51,579 nt of DNA from Mesostigma viride (GCA_009746045.1 RPFO01000447.1:52501-104079), one strand, 5' to 3'; shown: positions 10,846 through 44,496, counted from the stretch's first letter. Notes: a model not told the origin generated them from the sequence alone. Numbers and translations: made by a program.

Positions 10846-11655
10846 TACCTGCGCCGGATGCCGGTCTGGGTGGTCGCCGCCCTGCTGGCAAGTGGCGGCC
10901 GGCCGGTGGCGCTGTAGTGTCAAGCCCGCCGCCGCGACTGAAGACCTAGCTGTACCCGTACCATGAGTATATACTGCCGCACACGCGGAGGAGGTGGATC
11001 ACACTTGCCGCAGAGAAAAATCGCCACACGGCCGCCAACCAGCCAAGACGGCATGGCGGTCTCAGTCGACCGTCTCACCGGACGACGGGTAACGCTAAGC
11101 TGGGCTGACATCCCGGGAACCAGCCCAGTGGTGAACGCCTTGAGCTTAATTGGTTCAGCAGCTCCCAGGCCAAACTATCAAGGGCTGCTGGCCCGCCCCC
11201 CCCCGCTCAACCCTGCTGCCGCTGCACGCCCTGCTTCTAGCCGTGGTGGACCTATATTGAGCCCCCGCACTCGGGCGCCCAACAGCGAAACGGACCGGCA
11301 CTTGGTCCCACCGCTCTCCGCGGCCGGCCCCCTGGTGGATGTACCCCCCCCACGACGAGTGGACCCCCTGGGAATGGGCTGCTGCCGATGTCTCCACCCT
11401 CCTGACTCCGCAACGATCGATGCTGACATGGGAGTGGACAATATTTCATCGGAGGTGGTTAAGATACCTGAGCTTGAGCCTTTCCTCCTGGGCGTTTGCA
11501 ACGGGATTCTAAGAGATGGCCTCCCCGGCCCGGCCGACTGATGCATTGGAAAACTGCTGTCCGGGTCATGCTCTACAAGCTGGCGAGGGGTCCGCCGGGG
11601 ATACCAGCTTGAACTACCGCGGCGTCTGCCTCCAATTAGCTGTGTGCTGAAAGTC
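10846..11655 (+). pseudogene. Broken LINE ORF: start of reverse transcriptase
   Basis: The frame 10,963-11,541 ends in ISSEVVKIPELEPFLLGVCN, which matches the start of a LINE reverse transcriptase region. After a frameshift near 11,540 the sequence continues WKTAVRVMLYKLARGPPGIP and then NYRGVCLQ..VLKVL at about 11,610-11,655. This is the common W-K-x-A, Y-K and N-Y-R-G order of non-LTR reverse transcriptase. An alanine-rich ALLASGGRPVAL segment near 10,870 may be another fragment. The frame is lost at 11,655, where a minus-strand LINE tail begins. The element is dead. Confidence 0.65.
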
Positions 11656-12350
11656 TTAAATAAGTAAGTCTTAGTAAGTAACTAAGCACTTCAATGCGTG
11701 TCATGCGCATGCCGGCATGCCACGGAGTACCTTGGTATATATAATCTCATTAGAAAAAATATTTACACGAAAGTTACAAATATCGTCTGCATCATGCCCC
11801 AATCATATTGTCACTAGAGGAGGATATAATCCTCAAATCTCTGAGCTGTCCTCTACTGTATAACGGGCAGACGAGGCCGTAGTGTAGCGGCTATCCTCAG
11901 GGGCAATAAACTCCCCCTGAGGACTTCTACCCTGCATTCTACCACTGGGCGGCGGGGGGGCCGTGGGGAGAGAACAGGAGAATGCCTCACAGGAAGGTAC
12001 GCTTATCGCAGACGGCAGCCCATTCCTCCTTGTCCATCATGTGGGCGAGGAGAAAGAGGGTCGACTCTGCCCTTGCCCCTTTCTTCCTGTTGTGCATATA
12101 CAGTGATCAAAAGCACTCCGGTGCTCCGTGACTCCCCAATGGGAGCACTATCAATGCGGGCGCGGCCGGAGTATACAGATAATCCCAGAAGCCCTGCATC
12201 CTCAAGCAATTGTGTCACATAGATAGGTCCGCGGGTCACGCCGCGCGCGTCGGTGCGGCCGGCGCGCGCAAGTGTGCCAGTGGGTTGCGATGGGACAAGG
12301 GGACCCTGCCATACGAGGATCGGGTGCATGTCTGCCTGGTTGGCCAGTCC
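11656..12350 (-). mobile_element. LINE 3' half inserted into another LINE
   Basis: Read on the minus strand it starts near 12,350 and shows a GCAGGGCTTCTGGGATTAT block. It continues with a DKEEWAAVCDK coding block near 12,035, an acidic C-terminal coding remnant, GGGGCATGATGCAGACGAT near 11,800, CTAATGAGATTA and CATGCGCATGACACGCA. It ends in degenerate ACTTACT at 11,656. Its tail abuts the plus-strand reverse transcriptase exactly where that frame stops, which is the pattern of a nested insertion. Several frameshifts show it is inactive. Confidence 0.7.
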
Positions 12351-12354
12351 TATA

Positions 12355-12355
12355 G

Positions 12356-12392
<37 letters not shown>
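12355..12392. repeat. (TTG)n microsatellite
   Basis: Twelve or so TTG units lie between two LINE fragments in opposite orientation. They encode runs of Cys or Val in overlapping frames and carry no gene. Confidence 0.9.
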
Positions 12393-12780
12393 GTCCCTAA
12401 CCAGGGCTTCTGGGACTATCCGTACTCCGCGCCCGCATGATTGACAAGGAGAAATGGGCTGCCATCTGCGATAAGCACCTTACCGAGGGGTATGCTCCTG
12501 TTTTCTCCCCACGGGCCCCGCGGCCCGTTGCTAGCCAGGGTAGAAGTCCGCAGGTGGAGGTTATTGGTCCTGAGGATAGCCGCTACACTACCGCCTCGTC
12601 TGCCATTACAGTAGAGGACAGCTCGGATGAGGATTACATCCCCATCTAGTGCTTAACGGTTGGGGGATGATGCAGACGATATTTGTTTAAGCTTTTGTGT
12701 AATTACTTTTCTAATGAGATTAGCATAGTACTCCGTGGCGTGCCTTTGCGCATGACACGCAAGTACTTACTTACTTACCC
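12393..12780 (+). mobile_element. LINE C-terminal coding end and 3' tail
   Basis: The open stretch reads QGFWDYPYSAPA, then DKEKWAAICDKHLTEGYAP, and ends ITVEDSSDEDYIPI before a TAG at about 12,649. The 3' UTR with GATGATGCAGACGAT, CTAATGAGATTAGCATAG and a GACACGCAAGTACTTACTT tail follows. The coding end matches the minus-strand copy at 11,656-12,350 and the copy at 13,540-13,635. This is probably the distal part of the plus-strand element interrupted at 11,655. Confidence 0.7.
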
Positions 12781-13010
12781 TAACCAGCCTGTAAGCCCGC
12801 CCGCAAGAAGCAACACATCGGTATTCACCAGCCTGTTCTGTGCGGGCAATATGGCCGGCATGCATAGAGGAGGCGCGTGTGTCGGATGGCCATGGGTGAC
12901 AAGAGGAAGCTCGCAATAGAGCTCGGCCCGCCGGGGTGTGGCGCTCTTGGTAGCTCGGACACCAAGAAGGCGACGAAGCATTCAAGTGACTGTGCCGTCA
13001 AGCTACTTGC

Positions 13011-13280
13011 TCAGCGCCTGGTCCAGGGTCCACGCGCCTCGCAGCCGTCAGGAGGATGCGCTGAGGACAAGGGCCTTGAAACAGAATGGCGCTTGCGCCG
13101 CTCACTCAGGTAGCGACATGTCCAGAACCTGTTGAGGCAGCGGAGTGCCCCCCAGGCCAGCTGGGCAATGCGGGTGTTGATGTCGTCGGCCGTGGAGGGG
13201 AGCCAGCTGCCAAGGAGTTTAAAGCGAGTCGCCGGGGGGACGGGGCTGCCGTCCAGCAGGAGGGTGGGTGGGGTGGTCCC
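13011..13280 (-). pseudogene. LINE reverse transcriptase C-terminal fragment (minus)
   Basis: The minus-strand frame reads LLLDGSPVPPATRFKLLGSW, then DDINTRIAQLAWGAL and YLSERRKRH. The L-D-G, F-K-x-L-G-S, D-x-x-x-x-I-x-x-R-I and L-S-x-x-x-K pattern is typical of the distal reverse transcriptase/thumb region of LINEs. It points opposite to the reverse transcriptase piece that begins at about 13,281, so this locus is rearranged. Both ends are broken. Confidence 0.65.
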
Positions 13281-13770
13281 GTCTGCCTCCAAAGCTGCGT
13301 GCTGAAAGTCTTCATGCGTCTCTTGCTGAACCGCATGCATGCGTGCCAGCCTCGATTCCCACCTAGGCGAGTCCCAGATTGGCTTCCGTGTTGGTCGCAA
13401 TTGTGTTAACCATAACTGCGCACCGCCTGATCAAGGAAGTGGGTCGCCTGACCAGTCCCGGCCCGGCCTCTTATACATACCATTGCCATTGATCTTCGAG
13501 GATTACACCATGACTTTGAACATGCAGAAATGCAGGGTAGAAGTCCTCAGGTGGAGGTTATTGCCCCTGAGGATAGCCGCCTCGGCTGCCATTACAGTAG
13601 AGGACAGCTCAGATGAGGATTATATCCCCCTCTAGTGACTATATGGTTGGGGCATGATGCAGACGATATTTGTAACTTTCGTGTAATTGTTTATCTAATG
13701 AGATTAGCATAATAGTATTCCGGGGCATGCCCATGCGCATGACACGCAAGTACTTACTTACTTGCTTGGT
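13281..13770 (+). mobile_element. Rearranged LINE: RT piece joined to 3' end
   Basis: CLQSCVLKVFMRLLLNRMHA and SQIGFRVGRNC correspond to the N-Y-R-G/L-N-R/G-F-R core of a LINE reverse transcriptase. After a GCACCGCCTGATCAAGG segment the sequence jumps to the C-terminal coding end (AITVEDSSDEDYIPL, stop near 13,635). The 3' UTR and ACTT tail run to 13,765. The middle of the reverse transcriptase is missing. The inverted fragment on its 5' side suggests twin priming or a later inversion. Confidence 0.65.
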
Positions 13771-13870
13771 CATAACATGTTGCCCTTTTGACAAAATGAA
13801 AAACTCCTACATGATTGCCTTTGTCTGTTCAACAGCCATGTTTGAATTTTAAGCGGAGGATTGGACGCAA

Positions 13871-32292
<18,422 letters not shown>

Positions 32293-32900
32293 TCCCTGCA
32301 CCCAAAGGCAGCCTCAAATAGGTAAAAAATTTGGGAAGTATTGGTGCACGGGATGCCGTAGAGCTAGACAGTTCTACTGCCAGTTAAGGCGTACATGACG
32401 ACACATGGCCGTGGGAAATGTCTACAACACGGCTCACAAGGCAGTTTCACGTACGAAGGCCCCAGTCGGCAGGCCCGGCCACAACGCACTTTAAACAGCG
32501 AGGGCAATACATTGCCAGGCACGATGATATGACACGCCTAGCATAGTACTCTCAAAGGACTGCCAAGTTAATGCATGTATCCACACACAGCCCACCATCA
32601 AAACTAGTCGTGTTGACGGCACTAAAATCACGCTGGAGTGTGACACGAAGCTCTCCCCAGTCAGCCATAGGCAAAATTTTTTATGCCCATTGTTTGCTTG
32701 GTTGTTGTGAAGTAGTTGATATGCTGCCACATGTCAGGCTCCTCTGTGATTATGCTTTCATTTAGCGAGAATGCGCTACCGTACCTCGATACTCGGTACC
32801 TGTGTATGACGGATGCCGCTGCATAATTAACCTACTGAGTACTGACGTACCCTTCTCTATTGTTATAATTAGTCTTACTAGGGCGCCCCAAGAAAACCAT
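32293..32900. other. Upstream flank of ZW10
   Basis: This should hold the ZW10 promoter and 5' UTR. I see no clear TATA box, long ORF or repeat. A TTTGGGTGCAG just before the start codon could be an acceptor, so a 5' untranslated exon is possible. Confidence 0.4.
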
Positions 32901-32919
32901 TGACCCATCAACTACTTAA

Positions 32920-33359
32920 CTACGATCGTGTTGCGCAAGGGAGAAACCCGAACATCCTGACATCGCCGCGGGCGCCGTACCGTACGGCCTGATCGCACCC
33001 CCACGAACGAGGGCAAATCCTGAAATCCTGCGGAGCCGCGAGTAACGGCCCGTAACCGCTAGTCTGAACGCCGTCACACCCTCCTAAGATCGAGTCTTAC
33101 CTATTCTGAACAGAAGCTGAATTCAGCAAAATGCGCAAGAAATGCCGGGGGGCATATACGGCTGGGAGGAAGAGTTTATACACGAAGGATCTCTCTCCAA
33201 ACAAAATACTAGAAATACTAAGGGTTCAGACTGAACGGGAAATTTCGACTGTTCAGACTGAACGAGAAGTGTGCGGAAAATTTAGTTCGAACCCTATTTT
33301 GAACGGTTTGTCGGTTAAATTTTCGGTTCGGCCTACTTCCCACGCAATTTTCGTGCCAA
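32920..33359. repeat. Left partial unit of the macrosatellite
   Basis: The GTGTTGCGCAAGGGAGAAAC to CGGCCCGTAACCGC block (about 32,930-33,060) recurs at 33,657 and 38,345. The GTTCAGACTGAAC dyads at 33,224 and 33,251 follow. This is an incomplete sub-unit at the left border of the tandem array. Confidence 0.7.
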
Positions 33360-35611
33360 TTTTAGCGGGATGACACAACTGAACGTGTTCAGACGGGGAG
33401 CGTGGCAAAAAACGGCTAGAAACTGTGAAAAGCAGGGGGCTCAGCCCCAAAAACGGCCGTACGGAACCGAAATTTTTGGGCTCCCGCTGGCCCCCCCGCC
33501 TCGGCGCCCTCGGCCACTGCCCCTTCGCACTGCGCACCCCGCGTGGCGCCGGCGTTCCCGAGGACGCATCCCGCGGGTGTACGCGCCAATCGCCCGCTCA
33601 GGCGCCAAAAAGTCTGGGCCCCGCAGGGGCCCCCAACTTGTCAACTACTATATTACGATCGTGTTGCGCAAAGGAGAAACCCGAACATCCTGACATCGCC
33701 GCGGGCGCCGTACCGTACGGCCTGATCGCACCCCCACGCCCGAGGGCAAATCCTGAAATCCTGCGGAGCCGCGAGTTACGGCCCGTAACCGCCGGCCTGA
33801 ACGCCGTCACACCCGCGTAAGATCGAGTCTCAGGAGTTCTGAACGGAAGCCGAATTCAGCAAAATGCGCGAGAAATGCCGGAGGGCATATACGGATGGGA
33901 GGGTAGTTGTTTACCGAAGCAGCTAAGCCCAAACATCGTAGTAGATTTACTAGAAGCTGAACGAGAACTGTCCCGCGGCTGAACGTACAGTGCGTAGTTC
34001 GACTTTTCTGAACGAGTTGTTGGGTAAATTTTCGGTTCGGCCTACTTCCCACGCAATTTCCGTGCCGATTTTAGCGAGATGATTGACCTGAACGTGTTCA
34101 GACGGGGGGCGTAGCGAAAAACGGCTCGAAACTGTGAAAAGCAGGGGGCTCCGCCTTGGGACGGGCCGTACGAAGCCGAAAATTTTGGGCTCCCGCTGGC
34201 CCCCCCGCCTCGGACCCTGACAAAAATACGGACTTGAAGTATTCAGGTCGAACGGGGAAAGTTGGACCGGTCGAACCGTACCAAATTTTAGTTCCGCATG
34301 CAGGGCGGGGCGAGCGTCGCGTGGAACGCACCAGGCTGGGCAGTGGCAATGGGTAAAGTGAACGTGAATAATAAAAGCGGCATGGTCGGGGCAAAAAATG
34401 TTAATGAAACAAAGCGACGTGATGACCATAGTTGTTGCTGGCTGGCGATGGCGGGCGACGTAGCATGTAAAATTGGGATGGGGAATGCGAATTCCTGGCT
34501 TTTATACATCAAAAGTTTGTATTGGAAGAGTACGTATGAAACTTTCTGAGCTGGCGGGGCGTCAACCCCGTGCTACCTGCGTGGGAGAGGTCCGTGTCGC
34601 TATGGCATTTGCTGTACAATAGCCAGCGACCTGGACATTGAACGTCGTTATCAGATTGTTTTGTTTCAGTGTCGTCATTCTTCAGTTTTACGTATTTCAC
34701 GCCTTGTAAAATCATTTTTGCTGTTCATGGAAGACGTGGGATGGGGCAAACGAATGTCTGGTGTCACCATAGACAGTTGCGATTGAGCGCTGGATTGCTT
34801 GGCACGGGACGAACGCTGGCGATGGCGATTTGTGTCAAAGATGTGGTCAATGTATCTGCTTTTATCTAATGTGATTTACGTTTACCGTAATCTTATGCAA
34901 TTTCCTTTTTTCCAGACGAATTTTCTTGGTCGCAGCGTGCACATACCGGACCAAGAGTCTGTCTTCCATTGTCGTATCCGTGGGGTGCGTCCTCTTCATT
35001 CTCCTTGGGAATGTCATTGCCACGTTATCCGTGTTGCTTTCTTCTGGAACAGGCTGGGCAGGGAAAGCCCATGATTGCTCATGGATGATTTCTCGTGCAC
35101 CAATTTTGGGAGTCGTTGACTGCTGTGCTTCCTGACGTTGATGGTGGTTTTGCGTGTGATAAGCTGCCTTGCTTTGCACATGGGTTTTCACTGGGCTATA
35201 TGGGTGAAGATGAGCAACTAGGGGTGTGTCATGCTGTGCTATATTGCTTCCATCCAGCATATCCAAAGTTAGACTTGCTCTAATGGCTGTGCAATATTTG
35301 TGTTGTGCAGATTTTTACTGGGCTGAAGCCAAATTCACGCATGGGTAGACAGTTTGCTGCACGTGAATTTTTACTGGGCTGTACGTGCAGGTGGGCAACC
35401 ATGTGTTGTGCCATATTTTTCTACATGGATTCATCATACTTGCTGTCAAACGTAGGCCCCATTCGCTTGCACACTGAATTTTGCTTTGCTGGCTGTGTAA
35501 TTTTGATGTCTCATTGTGCAGGCGTGCCCGCTACCTGATCAACCAGGTGTGCTTTGCATTGTGCCAGCGGGGCCATGTTTGTTTCCTTTGCACGTGTAGG
35601 CAGGCAGGCTG

Positions 35612-37040
<1,429 letters not shown>

Positions 37041-37482
37041 CTGCCATGCCCTGCGATCCCGCAAAAGGGCACCGTGGGGTCTTGTGGGTTGTCACACGTT
37101 GTTATGGGGTGCATATTTGCAGGGACATGAAGATGGGTGACCGCGCCGTAACCGAGACGTGTGTGGTGGCAACATGCCGCCTGGATACCAGCTGGCCTTG
37201 CCTCGTTAGATACATTTATCAAAGAGACAACCATTTATGGCTGCATGTGATGGCGTGCCCTTGCGGTGGTCACAGTGGTCACAGTGAGGGCCTGTGGTTG
37301 CCCCATACTGGTGGTGGTTGTAAAGAAGTTAGCGAATACAAAACTTTCTTTCTTAAGGTGATTTTGAAGTGGGCATGAGCGATCGTGCACATGGTAACAT
37401 TTGATGGCCATTCCATGGTGAAGTTGGGAATTGGATGGGATTGTTTGATAAAGATGCGGTGGTGTGTCTTAAAATGAGCTGT

Positions 37483-37575
37483 GCTAATCTCATTATGAAG
37501 TGCTCAAGACAACTCATTATAATAAATCAGAGTTGGAACAAACATTGTCTGCATCATGCCCCAACTTGAACACTA
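37483..37575 (-). mobile_element. LINE 3' UTR remnant at end of unit A1
   Basis: The minus strand reads GGGGCATGATGCAGACAATG and later CTTCATAATGAGATTAGC, which are the motifs of the LINE 3' UTR at 12,660-12,720. It has no ACTT tail or coding part. The same remnant lies at the same position in unit A2, so it was present before the units were duplicated. Confidence 0.65.
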
Positions 37576-38301
37576 CATGAAGTGTGACACCTATGCTACG
37601 TGTGTTGCGGGCTAGCTGTGTCAGCAAACAATTTTAGCTTTTAGCCCTCAAATCGTGTCCAACTCGCGCCTCACAATAGGAGCCAGTTGCACCTTGCATG
37701 GTAATGTCCACAAACTAACCTAAAACAGTTTAGTGTCCATACTGGGACCAAAGCACACTCATATAGGGATTTTGGTCTGGCAGGCCCCCAGCGGCTTGGC
37801 CGGCCAGGGCGGCATATTCTGACCTGGCCTGGCCCCAAGGGCATTCCCAAAAGGGTAGGGAAACATGCCACGAACTACACCCAGATGTTGCTGGATGACC
37901 TACTCATCCCAGCCATAACTCATAAAAAATGACTACAATATTTGGAACGAATCCATGCATCGATGCTCCTACACCAATCAGTTTTCTGCACCGCCATAGC
38001 CTCGAATTTGCATGTACATAATTATTTCGTCCCCGCAGTGGACCTTTAGCGAGATGACTTGCCTGAACGTGTTAAGACGGGGAGCGTGCCAGGAAACGGC
38101 TCGACGCTGGGAAAAGCAGGGGGCTCCGCCTGCGGACGGGCCGTACGAAGCCGAAATTTTATGGCTCCCGCTGGCCCCCCCGCCTCGGCGCCCTCGGCCA
38201 CTGCCCCTTCGCGCTGCGCGCCCCGCGTGGCGCCGGCGTTCCCGAGGACGCACCCCGCGGGTGTACGCGCCAATCGCCCGCTCAGGCGCCAAAAAGTCCG
38301 G

Positions 38302-38319
38302 GCCCCGAAGGGGCCCCCA
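38302..38319. repeat. GGGCCCC-GAA-GGGGCCC hairpin in GC block
   Basis: A perfect 7-bp G/C stem with a three-base loop closes the GC-rich block. The same hairpin lies at about 42,925 and, with loop GCA, at about 33,618. It is one of the most conserved short features across the units. Confidence 0.75.
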
Positions 38320-40289
38320 ACTTGTCAACTACTTAACTACGATCGTGTTGCGCAACGGAGAAACCCGAACATCCTGACATCGCCGCGGGCGCCGTACCGT
38401 ACGGCATGATCGCACCCCCACGAACGCCTACTATCCCTGAAATCCTGCGGAGCCGCGAGTTACGGCCCGTAACCGCCGGCCTGAACGTCGTCACACCCTC
38501 CTAAGATCGACTGTCACCTATTCTGAACGGAAGCCGAATTCAGCAAAATGCGCGAGAAATGCCGGGGGGCATATACGGATGGGGGGGAAGTTGTTTGCCG
38601 AGTTAGCTTAGCCCAAACATCGTAGTAGATTTACTAAGGGTTCAGTCAGAACGGGAAATTTCGAGTGTTCAGAATGAACGGGAAATGTGCAGAAAATTTA
38701 GTTCGAACCCTATTCTGAACGGTTTTTCGGTTAAACTTTCGGTTCGGCCTACTTCCCACGCAATTTCTGTGCCAATTTTTGCGAGAAGACTGAACTGAAC
38801 GTGTTCAGACGGGGAACGTGGGAAAAAACGGCTCGAAACTGTGAAATGCAGGGGGCTCAGCCCGCCTAACGGCCGTACGAAGCCGGAAATTTTGGGCTCC
38901 CGCTGGCCCCCCCCCTCCGACCCTGAAAAAATACGGACTTGAAGTGTTCAGGTGAACGGGGAAAGTTGGACCGGTCGAACCGTACCAAATTTTAGTTCGC
39001 ATGCAGGGCGGGGCGAGCGTCGCGTCGAACGCACCAGGCTGGGCAGTGGCAATGGGTAAAGTGAACGTGAATAACAATAACAAAAGCGGCATGGTCGGGG
39101 CAAAAAATTTTAATGAAACAAAGCGACGTGCTGCGGAAGCAACCATAGTTGTTGCTGGATGGCGATGGCGGGCGACGTAGCATGTGAAATGGGATGGGGA
39201 ATGCGAATTCCTGGCTTTCAAAATTGTATTGGAAGAGTACGTAGGAAACTTTCTGAGCTGGCGGGGCGTCAACCCCGTGCAACCTGCGTGGGAGAGGTCC
39301 GTGTCGCTATGGCATTTGCTGTATAATAGCCAGCGACCTGGAAATTGAACGTCGTCATCAGATTGTTTTGTTTCAGTGTCGTCATTCTTCAGTTTTACGT
39401 ATTTCACGCCTTGTAAAATCAGTTTTGCTGTTCATGGAAGACGTGGGATGGGGCAAACGAATGTCTGGTGTCACCATAGACAGTTGCGATTGAGCGCTGG
39501 ATTGCTTGGCACGGGACGAACGCTGGCGATGGCGATTTGTGTCAAAGATGTGGTCAATGTATCTGCTTTTATCTAATGTGATTTACGTTTACCGTAATCT
39601 TATGCAATTTCCTTTTTTCCAGACGAATTTTCTTGGTCGCAGCGTGCACATACCGGACCAAGAGTCTGTCTTCCATTGTCGTATCCGTGGGGTGCGTCCT
39701 CTTCATTCTCCTTGGGAATGTCATTGCCACGTTATCCGTGTTGCTTTCTTCTGGAACAGGCTGGGCAGGGAAAGCCCATGATTGCTCATGGATGATTTCT
39801 CATGCACCAATTTTGGGAGTCGTTGACTGCTGTGCTTCCTGACGTTGATGGTGGTTTTGCGTGTGATAAGCTGCCTTGCTTTGCACGTGAGTTTTCACTG
39901 GGCTATATGGGTGAAGGTGAGCAACTAGGGGTGTGTCATGCTGTGCTATATTGCTTCCATCCAGCATATCCAAAGTTAGACTTGCTCTAATGGCTGTGCA
40001 ATATTTGTGTTGTGCAGATTTTTACTGGGCTGAAGCCAAATTCACGCATGGGTAGACAGTTTGCTGCACGTGAATTTTTACTGGGCTGTAACCATGTGTT
40101 GTGCCATATTTTTCTACATGGATTCATCATACTTGCTGTCAAACGTAGGCCCCATTCGCTTGCACACTGAATTTTGCTTTGCTGGCTGTGTAATTTTGAT
40201 GTCTCATTGTGCAGGCGTGCCCGCTACCTGATCAACCAGGTGTGCTTTGCATTGTGCCAGCGGGGCCATGTTTGTTTCCTTTGCACGTG

Positions 40290-41690
<1,401 letters not shown>

Positions 41691-42111
41691 CTGCCATGCC
41701 CTGCGATCCCGCAAAAGGGCACCGTGGGGTCTTGTGGGTTGTCACACGTTGTTATGGGGTGCATATTTGCAGGGACATGAAGATGGGTGACCGCGCCGTA
41801 ACCGAGACGTGTGTGGTGGCAACATGCCGCCTGGATACCAGCTGGCCTTGCTTCGTTAGATACATTTATGGCTGCATGTGATGGTGTGCCCTTCCCGTGG
41901 TCACAGTGGTCACAGTGAGGGCCTGTGGTTGCATCATACTGGTGGTGGTTATAAAGAAGTTAGCGAATACAAAACTGTCTTTCTTAAGATGATTTTGAAG
42001 TGGGCATGAGCGATCGTGCACATGCTAACATTTGATGGCCATTCGATGGTGAAGTTGGGAATTGGATGGGATTGTTTGATAAAGATGCGGTGGTGTGTCT
42101 TAAAATGAGCT

Positions 42112-42205
42112 GTGCTAATCTCATTATGAAGTGCTCAAGACAACTCATTATAATAAATCAGAGTTGGAACAAACATTGTCTGCATCATGCCCCAACTTGA
42201 ACACT
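42112..42205 (-). mobile_element. LINE 3' UTR remnant at end of unit A2
   Basis: This is identical in nature and position to the remnant at 37,483-37,575, offset by about 4.63 kb. Confidence 0.65.
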
Positions 42206-44482
42206 ACATGAAGTGTGACACCTATGCTACGTGTGTTGCGGGCTAGCTGTGTCAGCAAACAATTTTAGCTTTTAGCCCTCAAATCGTGTCCAACTCGCGC
42301 CTAAAATAGGAGCCAGTTGCACCTTGCATGGTAATGTCCACAAACTAACCTAAAACAGTTTAGTGTCCATACTGGGACCAAAGCACACTCATATAGGGAC
42401 TTTGGTCTGGCAGGCCCCCAGCGGCTTGGCCGGCCAGGGGGCATATTGTGACCTGGCCTGGCCCCAAGGGCATTCCCAAAAGGGTAGGGAAACATGCCAC
42501 GAACTACACCCAGATGTTGCTGGATGACCTACTCGTCCCAGCCATAACTCATAAAAAATGCCTACAATATTTGGAACGAATCCATGCATCGATGCTCCTA
42601 CACCAATCAGTTTTCTGCACCGCCATAGCCTCGACTTTGCATGTACGTAATTATTTCGTCCCAGTGGACCTTTAGCGAGATGACTTGCCTGAATGTGTTC
42701 AGATGGGGCGCGTGCCAGGAAACGGCTCGAAGCTGGGAAAAGCAGGGGGCTCCGCCTGCGGACGGGCCGTACGAAGCCGAAATTTTATGGCTCCCGCTGG
42801 CCCCCCCGCCTCGGCGCCTTCGGCCACTGCCCCTTCGCGCGCGCGCCCCGCGTGGCGCCGGCGTTCCCGAGGACGCACCCCGCGGGTGTACGCGCCAATC
42901 GCCCGCTCAGGCGCCAAAAAGTCCGGGCCCCGAAGGGGCCCCCAACTTGTCCCTACTAGTAACTACGATTTATGACGCCCGAAAACTTTGGCCGCGGCCG
43001 TAGGCCGGAAGTGGGGCCGTCCCCCGCGCCCCCTAGCGCGGGAGCGGACGACGTCCAGGACCGTAGCGAGATGGCCAGTCGGCGTAGTACAAAGAAAATC
43101 CCCAAACCTTGGAGATCGAGTCTCAGGAATTCTGAACGGGTGCTGAAACGCTGAACAGGTTCAGACTTTTGCGGGCAGGTGGGGCGTCTCGCCAATCCGC
43201 GCGGCCTCAGGACATTACGGCGCGTTGACTCTTTTAAGCGTCAAACAAAAAGTCGCGAACTGATATCTGTACTAAAACTTTTCAAGGCACAGGACGTGGG
43301 ATGTCAAATTTGATAAGCAAGCGAGACGAAATGACAGTTCTGAAGGAAAGCGTTTTCAGCCGTGCTGAACGGAAACGTTCGCGCCTGAACAGGGGAAATA
43401 GAATCAAACGAGACGGAATTTTCAGTTAGCGATAGCCCCCCCTCCCCACTTTTTTCTTGCTGGGCAGTGGGAACTGGGAATAATTATTGGCAAAGCGTGC
43501 GGCATGCTCGGGGCGAAAAACAAAGTGACGTGCTGCGCGAGCAATTTTCCTTGTGCTGGCTGGCGATGGCAGGCAACGTAGGCTAGAAAATTGGGATGGG
43601 GAATGCGCAGCCATGGTTTTATACGTCAAAATTTTATGTTTGAAGAGCAAGTGCGAAATTTTCTGAGCTGGAGGTGCGTCAACGGAGTGATACCTGCGTG
43701 GGAGAGGTCCGTGTCGCTATGGCGACCTGGAAATGGAATGTCGTTGTAGATTTAGGTATTGTAGTATCATGCTTAACTGCTTTACGTATTGGGTGCCTAG
43801 TGAAATCAGTTTGCTGTTCGTGGAAGGCTTGGGGTGTGGCCAACGAGCTTCTGCTGTCGCCACATCATATTGGAAAGAACGCTGGATTTTTTGCCACGGG
43901 ACGTAACCGGCGATGCCGATGGTGAGGCGTTTGTTTCGATGACCGGGGTAGTACCTGCTCTCTTTCTGATGCATTTTCATGGTTGCGTTCTTTCCATTTC
44001 GCCGAATCCACCTAGTCGCAGCAAAGACATAGCGTAGCAAGGGTCTGCGTTTTATTTTCTTAGCCGTGCAGGACGCCATCTTCATGGTCCTTCGCATGTC
44101 CTGTGTGAACGTCCGTTGCCCAAGGATCTGTGATGCTTTTTTCTGGAATATACTGGGCGGTGAAAGCCCCTCTGGATGCTTGCCTGGTCACGGGTTTGGG
44201 GCGTCATTTACTGCTGTACTGGCTGACATTCATGGTGCTTTCTGCGTAAGCTGACTTGCTTTGCACGTGGATTTTGACTGGACTGAAGAGCGCGTCTGGT
44301 AGCATGTTTACGTGGTGTATAAGGTGATCAATCAACCATTTGTTTATAGAAGGTGTGACAATAGAAGGTGTGTTATATATTTCTTCATCAAGCATGTCAA
44401 AAGTAATCTCCACTCGCTTACAACCTGAATTTTGCTTTGCTGGGTCTGCTGTGTTTGTGTCTCACTGTGCAGGCTATCCCCT

Positions 44483-44496
44483 TGGTTGATCAACCA
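44483..44496. repeat. TGGTTGATCAACCA palindrome at core/satellite junction
   Basis: A perfect 14-bp palindrome lies between a CTCACTGTGCAG acceptor-like site and a CAGGTGATT donor-like site. It recurs at 49,294-49,307. Unit A has the related CCTGATCAACCAGGTG at 35,534 and 40,229. It marks a conserved junction just before the satellite. Confidence 0.7.

Noticed and set aside
12003-12329. Minus-strand 108-residue frame as a gene
   Set aside because: It is a frameshifted piece of the minus-strand LINE C-terminal region.
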